Shown here one piece after another: positions 38,601 to 51,954 of a stretch of 64,000 nucleotides of DNA (its first letter is position 1; every line of letters begins with the position of its first letter). The notes under the pieces are model-generated. The model was not told the DNA's origin. It searched no databases and saw only the letters and a program-made list of their open reading frames with translations. The translations under genes and the position numbers were made by a program. Source of the DNA: Poecilobothrus nobilitatus (Eukaryota > Arthropoda > Insecta > Diptera > Dolichopodidae); the NCBI GenBank assembly GCA_947095535.1, contig OX352772.1:273139940-273203939 (forward strand), read 5' to 3'.

Positions 38601-40740
38601 ATATTAAAGAATTTATCATAAGCGCTTAATTTAAGTAAATCGTACACATGTGAATTACCAACTTTAGGGAACACATGCGATGTTACATGGTTCCACAAAG
38701 GGAGCATGACAAACGAGTTTCCATAAGCTGTATTTCGCTATCTTGATAACTCTCATGGTTCTTCTGTTGTACTCCTTGTTTCACGTTGGAAAACTTTAAG
38801 TGGAGGAATTAACTGTTTTATTTCATTGGAACAGGTGTTAATCCCTACGAGATATCTATAAAACAAGGTTAGAGACCCAACTGTGAGACGATGGCTGAGT
38901 GAAGTGAGCATTGAAGTTACACTGGGGTCGTTGATAAGACGAATAGCTCTGTTTTGTACATTATCTAGATAACCCAGCGATGTTTTGGAGGCCTGCATCC
39001 CAAATGTATGCACTATACTCCATTTTCGGCCTAATGTACGTTTTATAGATAATGAGAAGATCAGATGCAGAAAAGTAGGTTTTACAGCGATACAAAAACC
39101 CAAACATTTAGCTGCTTCTTTAGCTATAGCAAAAATGTAATTTGACCAAGCCAATTTTTGGTTTAATTCGATACCCAGCATGTTTAAATCTTTTGAATGG
39201 TGCAAAACTTCTCCCTGAAATAGTAGATTGGCAACAATAGTGGCAATTTTCCGCGAGATCAAACTGCATTGCGTTTTTTATTCCGCGAGCTACAAGGGTG
39301 CTGTCGTCTGCGAAACTATAGATCGCATTGGAGGTTAATGAAAGTAGGTCATTGATAAATATTAAGAACAGAGTGGGGGATAAAACTGATCCTTGAAGGA
39401 CACCAGCATTTATTTTGAATTTGTCAGATGAGTATCCGATAGATCGATACACGAATCGTACGATTCGAAAGAAAATCTCCAAACCATTTTAAAAGACCCT
39501 ACCTAGACCTAATGTTTTGCATTTTGCCAACAGAGCATCGTGCCAAACTCGATCGAAAGCTTTAGAAGTATCAAGAGCCACAAGATCAGACTCACCAGAA
39601 TGATGAAGGCTGATGTTAAGCTTTTCACAAAGGTAAATCATGAGATCACCGGTTGAACGACGGGCTCTGAACCCGTATTGTCGCTCATGAAGCAAACCTT
39701 TGTGATTTAGGTATTTTAGAAGCTTTTGGTTCACAATTTTTTCCATTACTTTGGAAAGGACCGATATAGCAATAGGGCGATCTCTTTTAATACCTTTTTT
39801 GGGAATTGGGAAAACTGATACGGTTCTGTTATTATTAGCAACAAGTGGTGGAAAAGAAGACTCCCCACCATCTCTTTTAGACTTTTGGCAAATGGCCAAA
39901 AAGAGTTGTTATTCTTTGGCATGTGGATGATTTTATGTTTCAATTTTTGATTGCACAAGAATTTTTGCTTGTTGATAACTCTCTTGTACCTTTTTCTCCA
40001 CTATATAGTTGGGGCCCTGTGTGCCTCCGACCTTCTGTTTTAGTACAGCTTAAAAACCTCCTCTTTTCTTAAAATGGCTTCACTGCAAATGCGATTAAAC
40101 CAAGATTTGGATCTGCTTTTGACAGTTTTTATGGAATAAGGAATGAACAACCTCATTCCAAATAAAATAGTTTCACTAATCGCATTTTCAGCAAAGTTAA
40201 CATTTCTGTTACGGAAGCAGAATGACCAATTAAAGGTATTAAAAAAGTTGCTAAGTCAGCATGGCTGTAACGCCAAACTAATTTTTGGGGAAGGGACCTC
40301 TGGTTTGAGATTGGGCTTACCCGGAAACTTGTATTATAACTATACAATCGCCGGAATTACGCGGAGGACAACCAACTGAAACCACATATTTTTCAGAGTG
40401 TTTGGTGAGAAACAGATCCAAGAGGTGAAATTCTTGATTAGCACGGTCCGGGATCCTAGTGGGATTTTTAACAAGTTGAGAATGGTGGAACAGTGAAAAG
40501 AATAGTTCAACTTGTGTCAAAATTGTGTTTTGACTCAGAGAGGTTTTGCTTGAGAAATGAAGCCAGTCCCTGTTATGAATGTTGAAATCTGCCACCAGAA
40601 CAATTTCACTTTCTGGAGATGAGTCCAAAATTTCATTGATCTGGTTCGATAGATTTTCAATTTCCATAGTAGTTTCTTGTTCATTTGAGTTGGGCGATCT
40701 GTATAGGAAACAGAAATGTATGACAAGATCAAAATCTGAA
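38600..40740 (-). pseudogene. CR1/L2-like LINE, copy 1
   Basis: The minus strand reads, in order: endonuclease (40740-40317) with ETTMEIENLSNQINEI and VADFNIHNRDWLHF; a pre-RT part (39958-39745); RT with SVFPIPKKGIK, ISVLSKVMEKIVNQKL, ERQYGFRARRSTGDL, LDTSKAFDRVWHDALL, GVLQGSVLSPTLFLIFINDL and the catalytic FADD in YSFADDSTL (39310); and a C-terminal region with MLGIELNQKLAWSNY and NVQNRAIRLI, ending near 38600. At least four frame changes. The N-terminal half of the endonuclease is missing. Copy 2 of the same family is at 58.4-62.2 kb and retains that N-terminus. Confidence 0.85.
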
Positions 40741-43429
40741 TTTAAAATTAAATTAAAATATCTAAAAAATTAAAATTAAAGTCAAAATCAAAATGAATAC
40801 TAAATTAAAATTTAGTTAAAATTAAAATCAAAAGTGAATTTGTACGATTTAAATAACCCAAGCTTGACAACACTATAAAATAAAAAATAATACTCATATT
40901 TTGTTCCAATCGAGCAAATGGTTTATAACAACGTTCAACAGTTTTTAACATACACTTTTTAGTAACCTTATTGAACGCAGCTACAACCAAAAGCTCACCA
41001 AAACCAAAATTTACAACCAGCAATTAATAAATTAAATTACCGTAATAACTATGGTGGTATTAAAAATTGAGGGCATACAGAATCAAAGAAGAACACCAGC
41101 ATTCATCATACGTGTGGAAGGGAGATAGATATATGATTGTTTTGTTTACAACAAGTTGATATTAAGAAGAAGTAAAAGAATAAAAGAAATGCAAATTAGT
41201 GTAAACAAAACCTACCGAGCGCGTTTAATTAAAAATTTTAATTAAAATTTAAATACTTATTCCGAAAAAAGTTAAAAAATTATATTTATAGATTTAACTT
41301 CAAATAATTAATGTGAGCTAAAAAAAAATTTATTTTTATATGCACATATGTAAAAATAAAAAATTATATGTTATATAATAACTTAAATTAAAATAAAGAA
41401 AAATACTTAACTTGCCTCCATTGGAGTGCAGCCATAAAATGAAATTCAATTCTATCACACCACTAAATTAATTTTGAGTGACAAAAAAAAAGCAAAAACA
41501 AATTAAAAAATTTATATTTGTTTAAATTTTAATAATTAAAAAAAAAGTAAAATTAACAAAAAAGTTAATAAAAAAAACAAATCTTTATTTTTTCTTAATT
41601 AAAAAAGAAGTGTTGTCACTTCGAAGGTCAAAGTAAAAAAAAAAAGTTGTAAAAAAAAATATTGTTTTTGGCTTTGTATAAATTTCAGCCATTTAAATTT
41701 TTTTTTTCCAATTTTTAAAACTAAATTTTGAAAGTTTAAAATTAAATCATTATCGTATTTTTCGGTTTTCTTTTTAAATAAAAATTCATGGTAATTGCAC
41801 AAAGTACTGAGAACTGCATTTGACATCAAACGCGGCCTTTGAAGATTATTTTAAGAAAAACATGATTCTAAAAAATGTAATTTACATGGAACTATACACT
41901 TTCGGTTACCAATTCGATATTCATACGGCACTTACCCATAATGTTCTCAAGGGCTCTTTTTTCGGAAATAGAAAAAACGGAAAAGAAAAAATCAAAGGCT
42001 GTTTAATCCAAGAATTATACATTTTTTACAATTTTATTTAAATTAATTAAAAAAAGGATGATGCTAATAACTAAAAACAATATAAGATGCTAATAAATAA
42101 TTTAATTCTTTAAAAATATTATTTAGTTAATTCTTTCAAATAAAATTTAAAAAAATATTTTTCTAATTTAAATTTAAAAATAAATACCTACAGTTTATAC
42201 TTATAACTATTATACAATGAATTTTTTTTATTACTATATTCAAAAAAAAACGAAAATTGCTTAACCAGAATTTGGTAACCAAGATTTTCTATTTATCAAT
42301 ATAGCATTAAAACATATGAGTAGAAAGTAAATTTTTTTACAAGAATAAAAATAAAATTTCGACCTTTCTTTTTATATATATTTTATTGAATTAAAATTTG
42401 AATTATTTTCTTATTTGAATTAAAATTATTAAATCTTGATTTTAATTCAAATGTACTTATAAAATTTGCAGCACAATTTATTATAAAGCTTTTGAATTAT
42501 TAGGTTATGTTCACTAAAATATGAAAAATTTTGCCTCTCATTCTTTTTTGACAGTGTTAAAATAGCTGTCATGTTAAAATGCTTAAAAGAACTATTCCTA
42601 TATTTGGAAAATATAATAAAAATTTTGAATTGAAAACTGAAATTTTGTGAGATGGTAGCAGATTCTAAACTTTAATTTGAGTTGTGGGCGTGGCCTCAAG
42701 TATTCAACCTAGTTTGAATGTCTGTAGTGAAGTTGTCGACAAGGTTGTAGACATCATTTGAAATTTTTTTCAAATGATGTCTAAAAACATGGCAACAACG
42801 AATTTTGGTACGAGTTTTTAGATATATACAAAATTCTCCCAGAACTTTGCCAAATAAAATTTGATATTTACAAAAATCAGAATTGCAAAGTTTGGAATTT
42901 AGTTTTGTGTAAATACAAAGAAATAGATGGCAATGCAAGTATTAAAAAAAAATTAACAACATAAAAGGTTGTATAGAAGAGAGTTGAAAAAAGTTATGAA
43001 TATATTAATTTTCTACTCATTAAAGAAATAGCATCACGCATCAAAGTAACTATTTTGTTTCTCAATTTCAGATTTAACTTTTTCTAACAAAATATTATAT
43101 GCTTCTACATTTATTCATAAGAAATTCTTTAAATCTTTTGGTGCACTAATTTTTAGTTCTTTTAACAAATTCATATGTGAATAATTTAACGTTTTCAAAT
43201 ACATTAATTAAGCATTCCACTTAATTAATAAAACTTTAAAATATTTTTGTTTTCGCTCATATTTTCAAGTATTTTTCTAACCGAAAGCCGTTTTGAAAAT
43301 GTGTGCATACAATGTAGAATGCCAAGTTTTATTGTCTGTGCGCTTAGAAAATTTATGAAGAAAATTCAAATTTACATTTGAGCGGTAATTTATCGAATGT
43401 ATATTTTCTTATGTACATTTATTTATTTT
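40741..43429. other. AT-rich intergenic DNA, no gene
   Basis: I see no protein-like frame on either strand; the short open frames at 40805-42041 and 42696-42938 have no family resemblance. The only structured feature is the hairpin at 42748-42783. Confidence 0.5.
42748..42783. repeat. Perfect 15-bp-arm hairpin
   Basis: TAGACATCATTTGAA and TTCAAATGATGTCTA are separated by ATTTTT. The stem is perfect. There is no adjacent gene for which it could be a terminator. Confidence 0.7.
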
Positions 43430-43890
43430 TTTATTTTTATTTATTAAGCCTTAAAAAATAAAATTTGTGTACAAAAAAAAACCAATATTTACAAATTTAG
43501 AAGATCATACTATAATAGGAGTATTTGCAACTTGACTTAAAATTGAGAGAAAAGAATTAATATTTATTATTAAACAAATTAGTTAGTGTAGGAGAAATGG
43601 CTAAAAAACCTACTGACAAATTTTTTAACGATTTATAACTAGGCACTTAAAACTAACCTATAGACTAATTATTAAATTTAGAATTTACATATAGTTAACT
43701 TAGATTATACTGAAAATATTATTTATTAGATTTAAATTGTTTAAATATCTTATTTATTCAAAGAATAATGCAAAAACCGTATTTTAAAAATTTTCTTTCA
43801 ATCTAACAGTTTGCCATAAAGAGTTTTTAATATTTTTCGTATTTAAAAATTGGAGTATGTCACATAAATATGTATTCCAATATGGTAACA
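43430..43890. repeat. Dispersed repeat also found at the Polinton right flank
   Basis: The part from 43745 (TTATTTATTCAAAGAATAATGCAAAAA) to 43880 (ATTCCAATATGGTA) matches 18566-18715. A neighbouring segment at 43340-43420 (AATTCAAATTTACATTTGAGCGG) matches 54846-54880. No protein is recognised. Confidence 0.5.
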
Positions 43891-44239
43891 CCATGGAGTA
43901 AGAATAATTTTAGAAGTCCAACGTAGAGTAAACTGTAAAATTTGATTTCAACTTTTTCGTTTGAGATTGCCTCGGAATTTTTTTCTTTTGTTTTTTTATA
44001 CGTTTTAGTCTCATAGTTTATCTCACAAAAATTGATTTTGTTTTCCTTTTTTTATTACTTCACTTACACTGCTCAATAATTATACATTGTACACACTACA
44101 GTCTACACACATACTGCCATTTAACGTGTGTGTGGTTAAAAAAGAAAGAATTGGTTAAAAATGAATAGAAATTGCTAACTTTCTGATTCGATCGAATATT
44201 TTCTTTACCAATTTCTGAAGCTAGAAGAATATACAGGCA

Positions 44240-44243
44240 TATA
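44240..44243. repeat. LTR element target-site duplication, left copy
   Basis: TATA, identical to 53747-53750. Confidence 0.75.
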
Positions 44244-44516
44244 AGTTAAGAAATAACAAGAATATTTCTTAATAAAAAAAAAATTATTTTAGGACTAATG
44301 TCCACTTTATTTAAAGTAATTATTATTTTCAAGTATAAAATAAAACTGAATTTTAATTGCTAAATCTAAATTAATTTATAGTAAATAAATGCTTTCTAAG
44401 CATTTATTGACATTGTGGGAATTATTAAAATAAACTTTTCACAGGTGAATATTTCACAAGAATAATATGCTGACTTAAGTGTCTGCTAAAGACATGTGTT
44501 ATATGGTGAATTAACT
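44244..44516 (-). repeat. 3' LTR
   Basis: 273 bp. On the minus strand it begins AGTTAATTCACC and ends TTATTTCTTAACT. It pairs in direct orientation with 53477-53746. Differences include the A-run length near 44270 and single changes such as GACTTAAGTG against GACTAAGCG. Confidence 0.9.
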
Positions 44517-44530
44517 CTTCCCTCCTTAAA
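44517..44530 (-). promoter_or_regulatory. Polypurine tract
   Basis: AAGGAGGGAAG on the minus strand directly precedes the 3' LTR, in the position for plus-strand DNA priming. Confidence 0.75.
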
Positions 44531-44599
44531 AGTCCACAATTTAGTTTTAATGGTTGAAGTTTTGAATTGGACTCATTGTTTTATTTATTTGAGAAATTT

Positions 44600-45920
44600 T
44601 TAATCTGCTAGAATTTTAATTTTTGAAATGGCTGCTATTATTACTGCGATGATGATTACGGCGGATGTGACATCAAGTGTGTAACTAACAACTGAAGTTG
44701 TGAAAAGTTCGTCTTGTTTTTCGACATTGTTCAGGTGTAAGTTGTGTAGATATTCCAAATTGAGTTTCATTTTAGCCTGTGAGTTTTTGCCGTTCATTGT
44801 CGGTGGTAGAATGACTTGCGATGATCGCGTTTCTTTGTTGATGTACGTCCAATTCATTTGTATTGTTTTATTGTAGAATTCGATTATGAAATTACCTATG
44901 AGATTTCTTGTGGTACTATTTGATTGGAGTGTTCCTTTGAAATTGTTGAGAAAAATTGTACTTTCATTAATGGTTTCGAGTATTTCTTTTGGTTGAATTC
45001 ATATTCGCAACTATTGTTCTGGTTTCTCAGGATTTGAATAATGCAATGGTTCTCTTGAAGTTCTTCTATTTCATCTATTCTGCAGATGATGGTATTTTTG
45101 TAGTTCTTACATTCTTTGCTGAAGCCAAATATTTGATTAATACTTGTTAACAGGTTTGTGTACGTTAAATGTAATTGTCTGTTGTTTCTAATAGTAATGT
45201 TAATTTTTACATAATTATATTCGAGGCCACTGGTTGTCGGTAGTGGTAGGACATAAAGAAGTGTCATATGTTTGACTACGACTGTTGATGTTGCATACTC
45301 AATTGCTTCAATTGTATTGGAATATGGTAATGTTTCCATTTCTGTAATTAAGCGATTTATTTCTTCTTTGTTTAATAAATTTTTATTCACTATTTTTCCT
45401 TTTGCTAGTTGGACTGCTCTAGTTACCTCTTTTATTTCATCTTTTAGTATGTCAAGTTGGTTGAAGAGTGTTTGCTGGTCAATTTCCTCCGAATCTTGGT
45501 TAAACCTCTGAATAATTTTATTGTACTGCATCTGGATATGTTTGGTTGCGTTTGTTAGAATTTCGTTAATTCTATATAGTTGGTTGTTATTTTGAATTAA
45601 GTTATTGTGACTTCTGAGTATTTCGAACCAATCTGTGGCGTCGGGGTTGCCGGCTTACCCATTTCCATGCGCTGCCCATCCAATTTATTGAATGTTTGAC
45701 TTTAGTAGGATGTTGGGTTAGTTCCATGATTAATTTTTCGATTTGCTGTATTTGAAATGTGAGTTGTGCCTTGATAAGATTGTTTGGGTTTAACTCATTT
45801 ACTTCCAGTTTTGATTTTTGCAGTATGTCTTCATAAATATTGAGGTCAATTTTGTGAATTAATTTTAAATTTCCGTTTCATATAAGTCCCACACTTTCTT
45901 TTATTGTTACTACTGGTGAT
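44600..45920 (-). pseudogene. env: Errantiviral envelope protein gene, broken
   Basis: Env of errantiviruses is a baculovirus F-like fusion glycoprotein that sits in the membrane and can mediate cell-to-cell transfer. Visible parts are a segment with INWMGSAWKW followed, one frame over, by GNPDATDWFEIL (about 45640-45690); a helical, heptad-rich region with EEIDQQTLFNQLDILKDEI (from 45531); a Cys-containing middle (ECKNYKNTIICRIDEIEE); and, in another frame, a C-terminal part (44857-44600) with a hydrophobic membrane segment VTSAVIIIAVIIAAI. Frameshifts near 45650 and 44880 disrupt it. The N-terminal signal peptide is not identified. Confidence 0.7.
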
Positions 45921-45991
45921 TTGTATTCATAGATCTGAAGGGCTTTGGTTAATACCCTAAAGAGAAGGCTGAAAAGAAAAAGGGTTTTTCG

Positions 45992-46250
45992 TTAGTTAGG
46001 TGATTTTTTTACGTGTGCCTTGTGAATTCTTCTTCCACTTTCTGTTGTTATCGTGACGTTATTATCCCTAGCTATTACTTCTTTTTTGTAAAAAGGTCTG
46101 TTTTTACTCTTAATTTGCTTGTTAACCACAAAAATAGTTTTGCCAAGATGATATGCTTTAGGTGTTTTTCTTTTGTTTTTCTCCCAATTTATTTTATTTT
46201 TTTGATGTTTTCGGATTCTTTCTGTGAGATCTTCATGAACTGAGAAAGAG
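45992..46250 (-). pseudogene. pol: Integrase C-terminal part (pol), downstream of LINE
   Basis: The frame reads VHEDLTERIRKHQKN, then AYHLGKTIFVVNKQ, NRPFYKKEVIARDNN and TTESGRRIHKAHVKK, with a TAA at 45992. This is the basic C-terminal DNA-binding region of a gypsy integrase. It is separated from its catalytic core (49137-49658) by the inserted LINE. It reads open over its length, so the LINE may have done the main damage here. Confidence 0.75.
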
Positions 46251-46255
46251 AATGT

Positions 46256-49136
46256 ATTCTTTGATATAAATGGTCTCGCGCCCTACTTTTCAAACAGGCA
46301 GGAGCCGTATGGCGGTGTTGCCATATATGTTAGAGAAAATATTAATTCAATTTTTATAAGTGAAGAGGAATTTTATAAAACAAATATCTTAACTATAAAA
46401 TTAACCAGCCATAACATTCATATTATTGGTATTTATAGATCGTTCGAGAAACTTTATTGATAAGTTGGATCAAATAAAAGCGTGTTATAAAAACTCCATA
46501 ATATTAGGTGATATGAATTTGAATCTCCTTGACATTAACAATTTACAAGTATTAACATATACAAATACCCTGCTAAGTAATGGCTTCCTAATATATAATA
46601 AAATAGCTCCTGAATTTGCCACCGGAATTTCCAATTCAACAAGAACAATTATTGATCACTTTGTTACCGACTTGGTTAAATACAAATATAATTTCGTGAT
46701 AACTGGTACTCCTCTTTCTGATCACGATATGTTTCTTATTAACATGAATCTCGAAACCTTAAAAAATAAAAGAAAAAACGGTAGACAAAATAGTCTTAGA
46801 TTATGATAAAATTAAACTCAATGGTTTTTGGTCAAGTCGAGATTCGTATGACGAATTTGATCACTTTGTCGCTGATTTGGATCATACCATAATAAAGAAT
46901 ACAAAAACTTTCGCGGTTAAAACGGAAGAAAATAAAAACAAAATGGATGACGAAGGAGATACTAAATAAAATAAAAATAAGAGACTCGTACTACGAATAT
47001 TCAGTCAAATACAAAGATAACACTAGGATTCTAAACTTATATAAGAAAACGAGACTGCAAGTTAGCCAAATGATTTTATAAGCTAAAAAAAAAATATTTT
47101 TCAAAAGACATTGACTCTGAAATATCTAATTCTAAAAACTTGTGGAAATTTTACAAAGAAATAATGTTTAACACTGATTCCTGTAGTCCAAACAGAATTA
47201 TCAAGTCTTTACAAATCAATAATAAAACTATTAGCAATGAAAACAACATAGCCAACAATATGAATTCGTTCTTTGTAAATGTAACGGATGAAATAGATAT
47301 CTCACCTTTTCCAACAAACCTAACATATATAAATAGTATAAGAAGAACTATCAACAACAATTTTTGTCTTTATTTGACAAATAAAGAAGAAGTCATCGAA
47401 ATAATTGCTGAACTTAAACAATCAGCAGCCACGGGGTATGACAACATCTCTACCAAATTTATTAAAAAATGTTCAGCTCAGTTATCTCCAATATTAGCGA
47501 AATTAACAAACAACGCAATACAAAACTCAGTTTTTCCACTATGTCTCAAAAAAGTAATTGTAACCCCCATATACAAATCAGGTAAAACCACAAATCCGTC
47601 TAATTACCGTTCTATTTCGGTGTTAAATGCTCTATTTCAAATATTTGAAATTATAATTAAACGCCGGCTAAACCACTTCCTTTCGAATAATAGCATTTTG
47701 CATGAAGAACAATGTTATCTTAAGAACAACTCGAATACTTCAGCAGCATGCATTTAACGAACTTTATAACAAATAGCATTGATAATGGTAAATTTGTAGC
47801 ATGCATATTCCTAGATTTACATAAAGCTTTTGACTGTGTTGACCACGATATTCTCATTTTAAAAATGTTGAATCTTGGATTCAGTCCGACGGACTTCAGT
47901 TTTTTCAAATCTTATTTAACTGATAGGATGCAAATAGTCAAAATAAGAAATTCCCTTAGCGATTATCTTAAAATTAAAAAAGGTGTCCCTCAAGGGTCTA
48001 TCCTAGGGCTGGACCTTTTGAAAATCTACATCGATGACATATCTCGGTTAAACCTTAAAGGCTCAATTCAACTGTATGCCCATGATGCAGTTATAAAATA
48101 TTCTACAACTACTGAATTTGAATTGAGAAGATATATTGAGAACGATTTAAATACAATTGAACTCTGCATTACTAACCACAAATTAAGCTTAAATATTAAA
48201 AAACCCAAGATCCTTTTGTTAGGCAACAAATCATATAGCTCATCAAACTTATATTACAAAACACAAGACATCGAATCTGTAGATAACCTTAACGATCTGG
48301 GTTTGATTATCGATAAGAGATTGAGATGGGCTGATATGTGCACCACATTATTAACAAAATATCACCCTATTTTTTTGTTATTACAAAGACTATGAAAATT
48401 GATCTCCACGGATGCATTATATTCAATATATTCCTCATTTATAATGTCGCATATTGTTTATCTAAATCCAAATTTGGAATGGAGCTACTCAGCGAACATT
48501 AAATGAGCTTGATATCATTCAAAAGAAAGCAATAAAAATAATTCACTTTTATCCCCGTATGTACCCCACAAATTTACTATATACTGATAGATATCTGAGT
48601 TTCACAAATGTTTGTAAACGAGAATTATACCTAACTGCTTTCAAAATAATCAATAATAGAATCAAACACAATTTGATATTAAATATAATGATTGACATTT
48701 TTAGCTCTCATAATTTAAAAATAATCAGCAGAACAATAATAGTTTGTAACTATAAGTGTTTAAAATTATTTAATGAATTGTCAATTGAACTCAAACAAAT
48801 CGATCGATCGAATTAGAATCTTTAAAACACAAGTAAAAAGATTCATTCTGAGTATTACTTAAACAACAAATAAAATTAAATTAAATTAAATGAAAGATAA
48901 GAAACAATGAATTAATGAAATTATGAATTGGTAGTTGTAAATATTTTCAAATTTTTAAATAAATATGTATAAAAAGTCTATACACCTTTTCTTTAATTTA
49001 GTTAACTTTGTTGATAGTAATTAGCTTTTTTTTTTTTTTAACGTCATAATACACTAAATTGTATAATTATTAATTATAAATTAGAATTGTATAATAATAA
49101 TTTATATTATTATTGAAATAAAAAAAAAAAAAACTC
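46256..49136 (+). mobile_element. 5'-truncated LINE nested in the errantivirus integrase
   Basis: The left edge lies between integrase codons (about 46250) and endonuclease sequence (PYGGVAIYV at 46300). The right edge is an A run at 49120-49133 followed at once by integrase sequence. Coding: endonuclease remnant with GDMNLNLLDI (46426-46806), pre-RT and RT start (47140-47757, NYRSISVLNALFQ), RT core (47748-48395, FLDLHKAFDCVDHD, GVPQGSILGLDLLK), C-terminal region (48559-48816). In the catalytic box the first Asp is His (YAHD, about 48076-48087). There are frameshifts at about 46440, 46806, 47750 and 48395. It is the same family as 23.9-30.2 kb and 20.9-21.8 kb. A clear target-site duplication could not be defined. 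Confidence 0.85.
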
Positions 49137-51850
49137 TTTCTTGAAAATTCAAAAGATTTTGGTAATTGATCCGTTGAGTTCTTCCATAAAAGATATCTGA
49201 AGGTTTCTTTCCAGTTACCGAATGCATGCTGTTATTGTAGCGGTCGATGATTATGATTATTTATGTTGATTATTTCTTTCAGTGTCAAGTCCCTGCGTTC
49301 TTGTTGTAAACACCTTGATATTTCTTGGAGTGAACTCTTTCGATTGCGCCATTAACTTCACTCCTTTGCGATGGTGTGAAATACGTTTCGATTCCTATTG
49401 TCCAGCAAAACTTGGTTTATTGTCCATGACTATCAAACGGGCTGTTGTATAGTAATGTATAATTTTCATTAGTTTTTGTCTTATATGTAAAGCTGATTTA
49501 TTTTTGATTCTAAAAAACTTGGAAAATTTGGTAAATTTATCTATACATGTGATACAATTTTCTTTTTTGATTTTTATTAGATCGACGTGTAAAATCTCGG
49601 ATGGGTATGTTGGTATTGGTGTCTCGGATAGTTGTGTACATTGGGATGACATTTGCAATATTTAAAAAAATATTTCCATTATTTGTTATTTATTCTCCTT
49701 CCAGTTCCTATGTGCTCGTTTGTGTTCGTGACTAATTATTTGATGTTTATTTTCTTCATTAGCAATAACCTGCACTATTCTTTGTGTAATACGGATTTTG
49801 TAGCCTGATAAATGTTCCCTGTATAAGTTTTGTAGTTGCTGGATTTGGTTTTCTGGGATTTTGATTCCATTTACGATTGTTGATGATAGTGTTTTCTTCA
49901 ATGCTTCTAATAAGGTTGGCATGGTGACGTTTTGAAGGCCTATATAGTGAAGATGATAGTTAGGGTGAGGCTTTTTATATGCAAAAGCAATAGGTACTTG
50001 TGAAATGATTTGATTCTTGAAGACATTAATTGGTGCTTCGCAATGTGGTATCAAATCGCTACTATCTGCTTCGGCACTGTGGGCAATTCCAGTTTCTGAA
50101 GTGTTTCTTTCTTGCTTTAGTCTCGATAATGCGTCTGCAACCTTATTGGTAATGCCAGACTTTTAGACCAGCTCGTAATTGTACTCCTCGATCCTGGATT
50201 TCCACCGTTTAAATTTCGCATTATTGTTTTTACATCCGAAACTGAATGTTAACGGCCGATGATCTGTTAGAATTTTCACCTTTTTTGCTCCGTAAAGATA
50301 ACGTCTGAATTTTGTCGAGAGCCCAAATTATCGCTAAAAGTTCCCTCTCGTTTGTTGTGTAGGACTTTTCCGTTCTGTTGAGTGCTCTTGAGATATAGGA
50401 TATTGTACGGTCTTTACCAATGTCACCCTGTGACAAAACTGCGCCGATGGCTTCGTTTGAAGCATCCGTGGTTAGTACGAATGTTTTTTCGAAGTCGGAA
50501 AAAATTAGCAGCTCGGTTGATGAAAGAGCGCGTTTTAGATCTTTGAATATCCTTAGTTCGTAATCGCTAAATTTAATTACAACTTTTCGTGATTGATTAG
50601 CTTTTATCTGGGCGTTTTCTCCACGAGTAAGTTTGGTTAGTGGTTTGGATATCTGCGAGAAGTCCTTGATAAACCTTCTGTAATAGGATGCTAGTCCTAG
50701 GAAGCCCTTAAGTTCCTTTGAATTCTCAGGTGGTTTTATATTCTCGATGGCTGCAATCTTTTCTGGACCCACTTTTATTCCTTTGGTGGTGATAATATAG
50801 CCCAAAAATTTCGTTTCGTTTCTGAGAAATTCAATTTTGTCCAATTTACTCTCAGATTAGCTTGTTCCAACTTAATGAAGATTTTTGCTACGTTCTTTAT
50901 GTGTTCTTCTTCTGTTGCTCCTCTGAAGATTATTATATCGTCGATGTGTACATAGGATATCTTGCCGATTAGTTCCTTTAGCACGTCATCGATCATCCTT
51001 GATCCGAACGATCGTTCTTTAATCCGAATGGTAAGCGGGTAAATTCATATTTGCCATTTAGGGTGGAGAATGCTGTTTTTATTATATCTTCGTTTTTGAT
51101 ATTAATTTGATGGAATTTGGAAGTCAGATCAATGGTGGTATAATATTTTGATTTTCCCAGGCTTGCTATGATATGCGTAATGTCAGGGATGGGATAAGCA
51201 TCTGAAATGATTACGGCGTTAAGTTTCTTGAAGTCGACGACCATTCTGTACTTTTTTGTTCCTGAGGAGTCCATTTTCTTTTCAACGATCCAGATGGATG
51301 AATTATAAGGGCTTTTGGAAGGCCTTATGCTTCCATCCTTTAAGAGCTTTTGGATCTAATTTTCCACCTCGGTTCTCATGTTCACTGGATATGGATAAAT
51401 TTTTGGTATTTTCTTAAAAGTTTGGTAATTTTTTATTTTGATTCATTACTTAAGTGATCTGCTCGAATTTCCATATTATTGACTTGAATTGATTTTTCCC
51501 TCTTTGTGGTATGGTAATGTTTGGTGTTATCGTTAGTATTTTGTTTTTGCGATCAATGACTGCTTCTAGCTGTTCGAGCGTGTCGTCGCCAATAAATCCG
51601 TCAAAGGGTTTTAGTCCTGGTAATATGAAAAAATCCAATTTAGTGTTATTTCCGTATGGTTTGAATATGCTTCCGCTAACTTTTTGTGTTACGGTGATAT
51701 CTCCTCCAGCTGAGCGGATTGAAAATGGAATTTCGCTTTTTAAAAATTTTTTGTTTGCTCCGGTGTCTATGAAAAATTTGAGCAGTTTATCTTCGGATGT
51801 TGTATATATTATGTAAGGTATGCTTGAGAGGCTTGGAGTATAAAATTTAG
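49137..51850 (-). pseudogene. pol: pol: protease, RT, RNase H, integrase core
   Basis: Read on the minus strand. Protease: FIDTGANKKFL with an intact DTGA box (51760-51785), then FILPGLKPFDGFIG. RT: KYRMVVDFKKLN, AYPIPDI, YYTTIDLTSKFHQI (motif A), then, in another frame, the YxDD region YVHIDDIIIF (50950), where the Tyr position is His (CAT). RNase H: VLTTDASNEAIGAVLSQ and NERELLAIIWALDK (50844-50230). Integrase: ISHEHKRAHRNW of the zinc domain (50054-49686), the core DD part HVDLIKIKKENC and IVMDNKPSF (49658-49395), then FTPSQRSEVNGAIERVHS and HSVTGKKPSDIFYGR to the LINE. Frameshifts lie near 51000, 50260 and 49670, with a stop near 51358. It cannot make a full Pol. Confidence 0.88.
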
Positions 51851-51954
51851 CTCATCTTCTTCTTCTGATGGTATTTCGTATTCGTAACTGTTATTTGTTG
51901 ACTCATGCTCATACGTAAGTTCTGGTTGTTCTTCGTAATATGGCTCGTTTTCGG

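Noticed and set aside
46013..46243. 76-residue plus-strand protein
   Set aside because: It is antisense to the integrase C-terminus, which has the protein-like reading.
46240..49150. A target-site duplication for the nested LINE
   Set aside because: TTCTTT-type matches on both sides are too short and ambiguous to assign.
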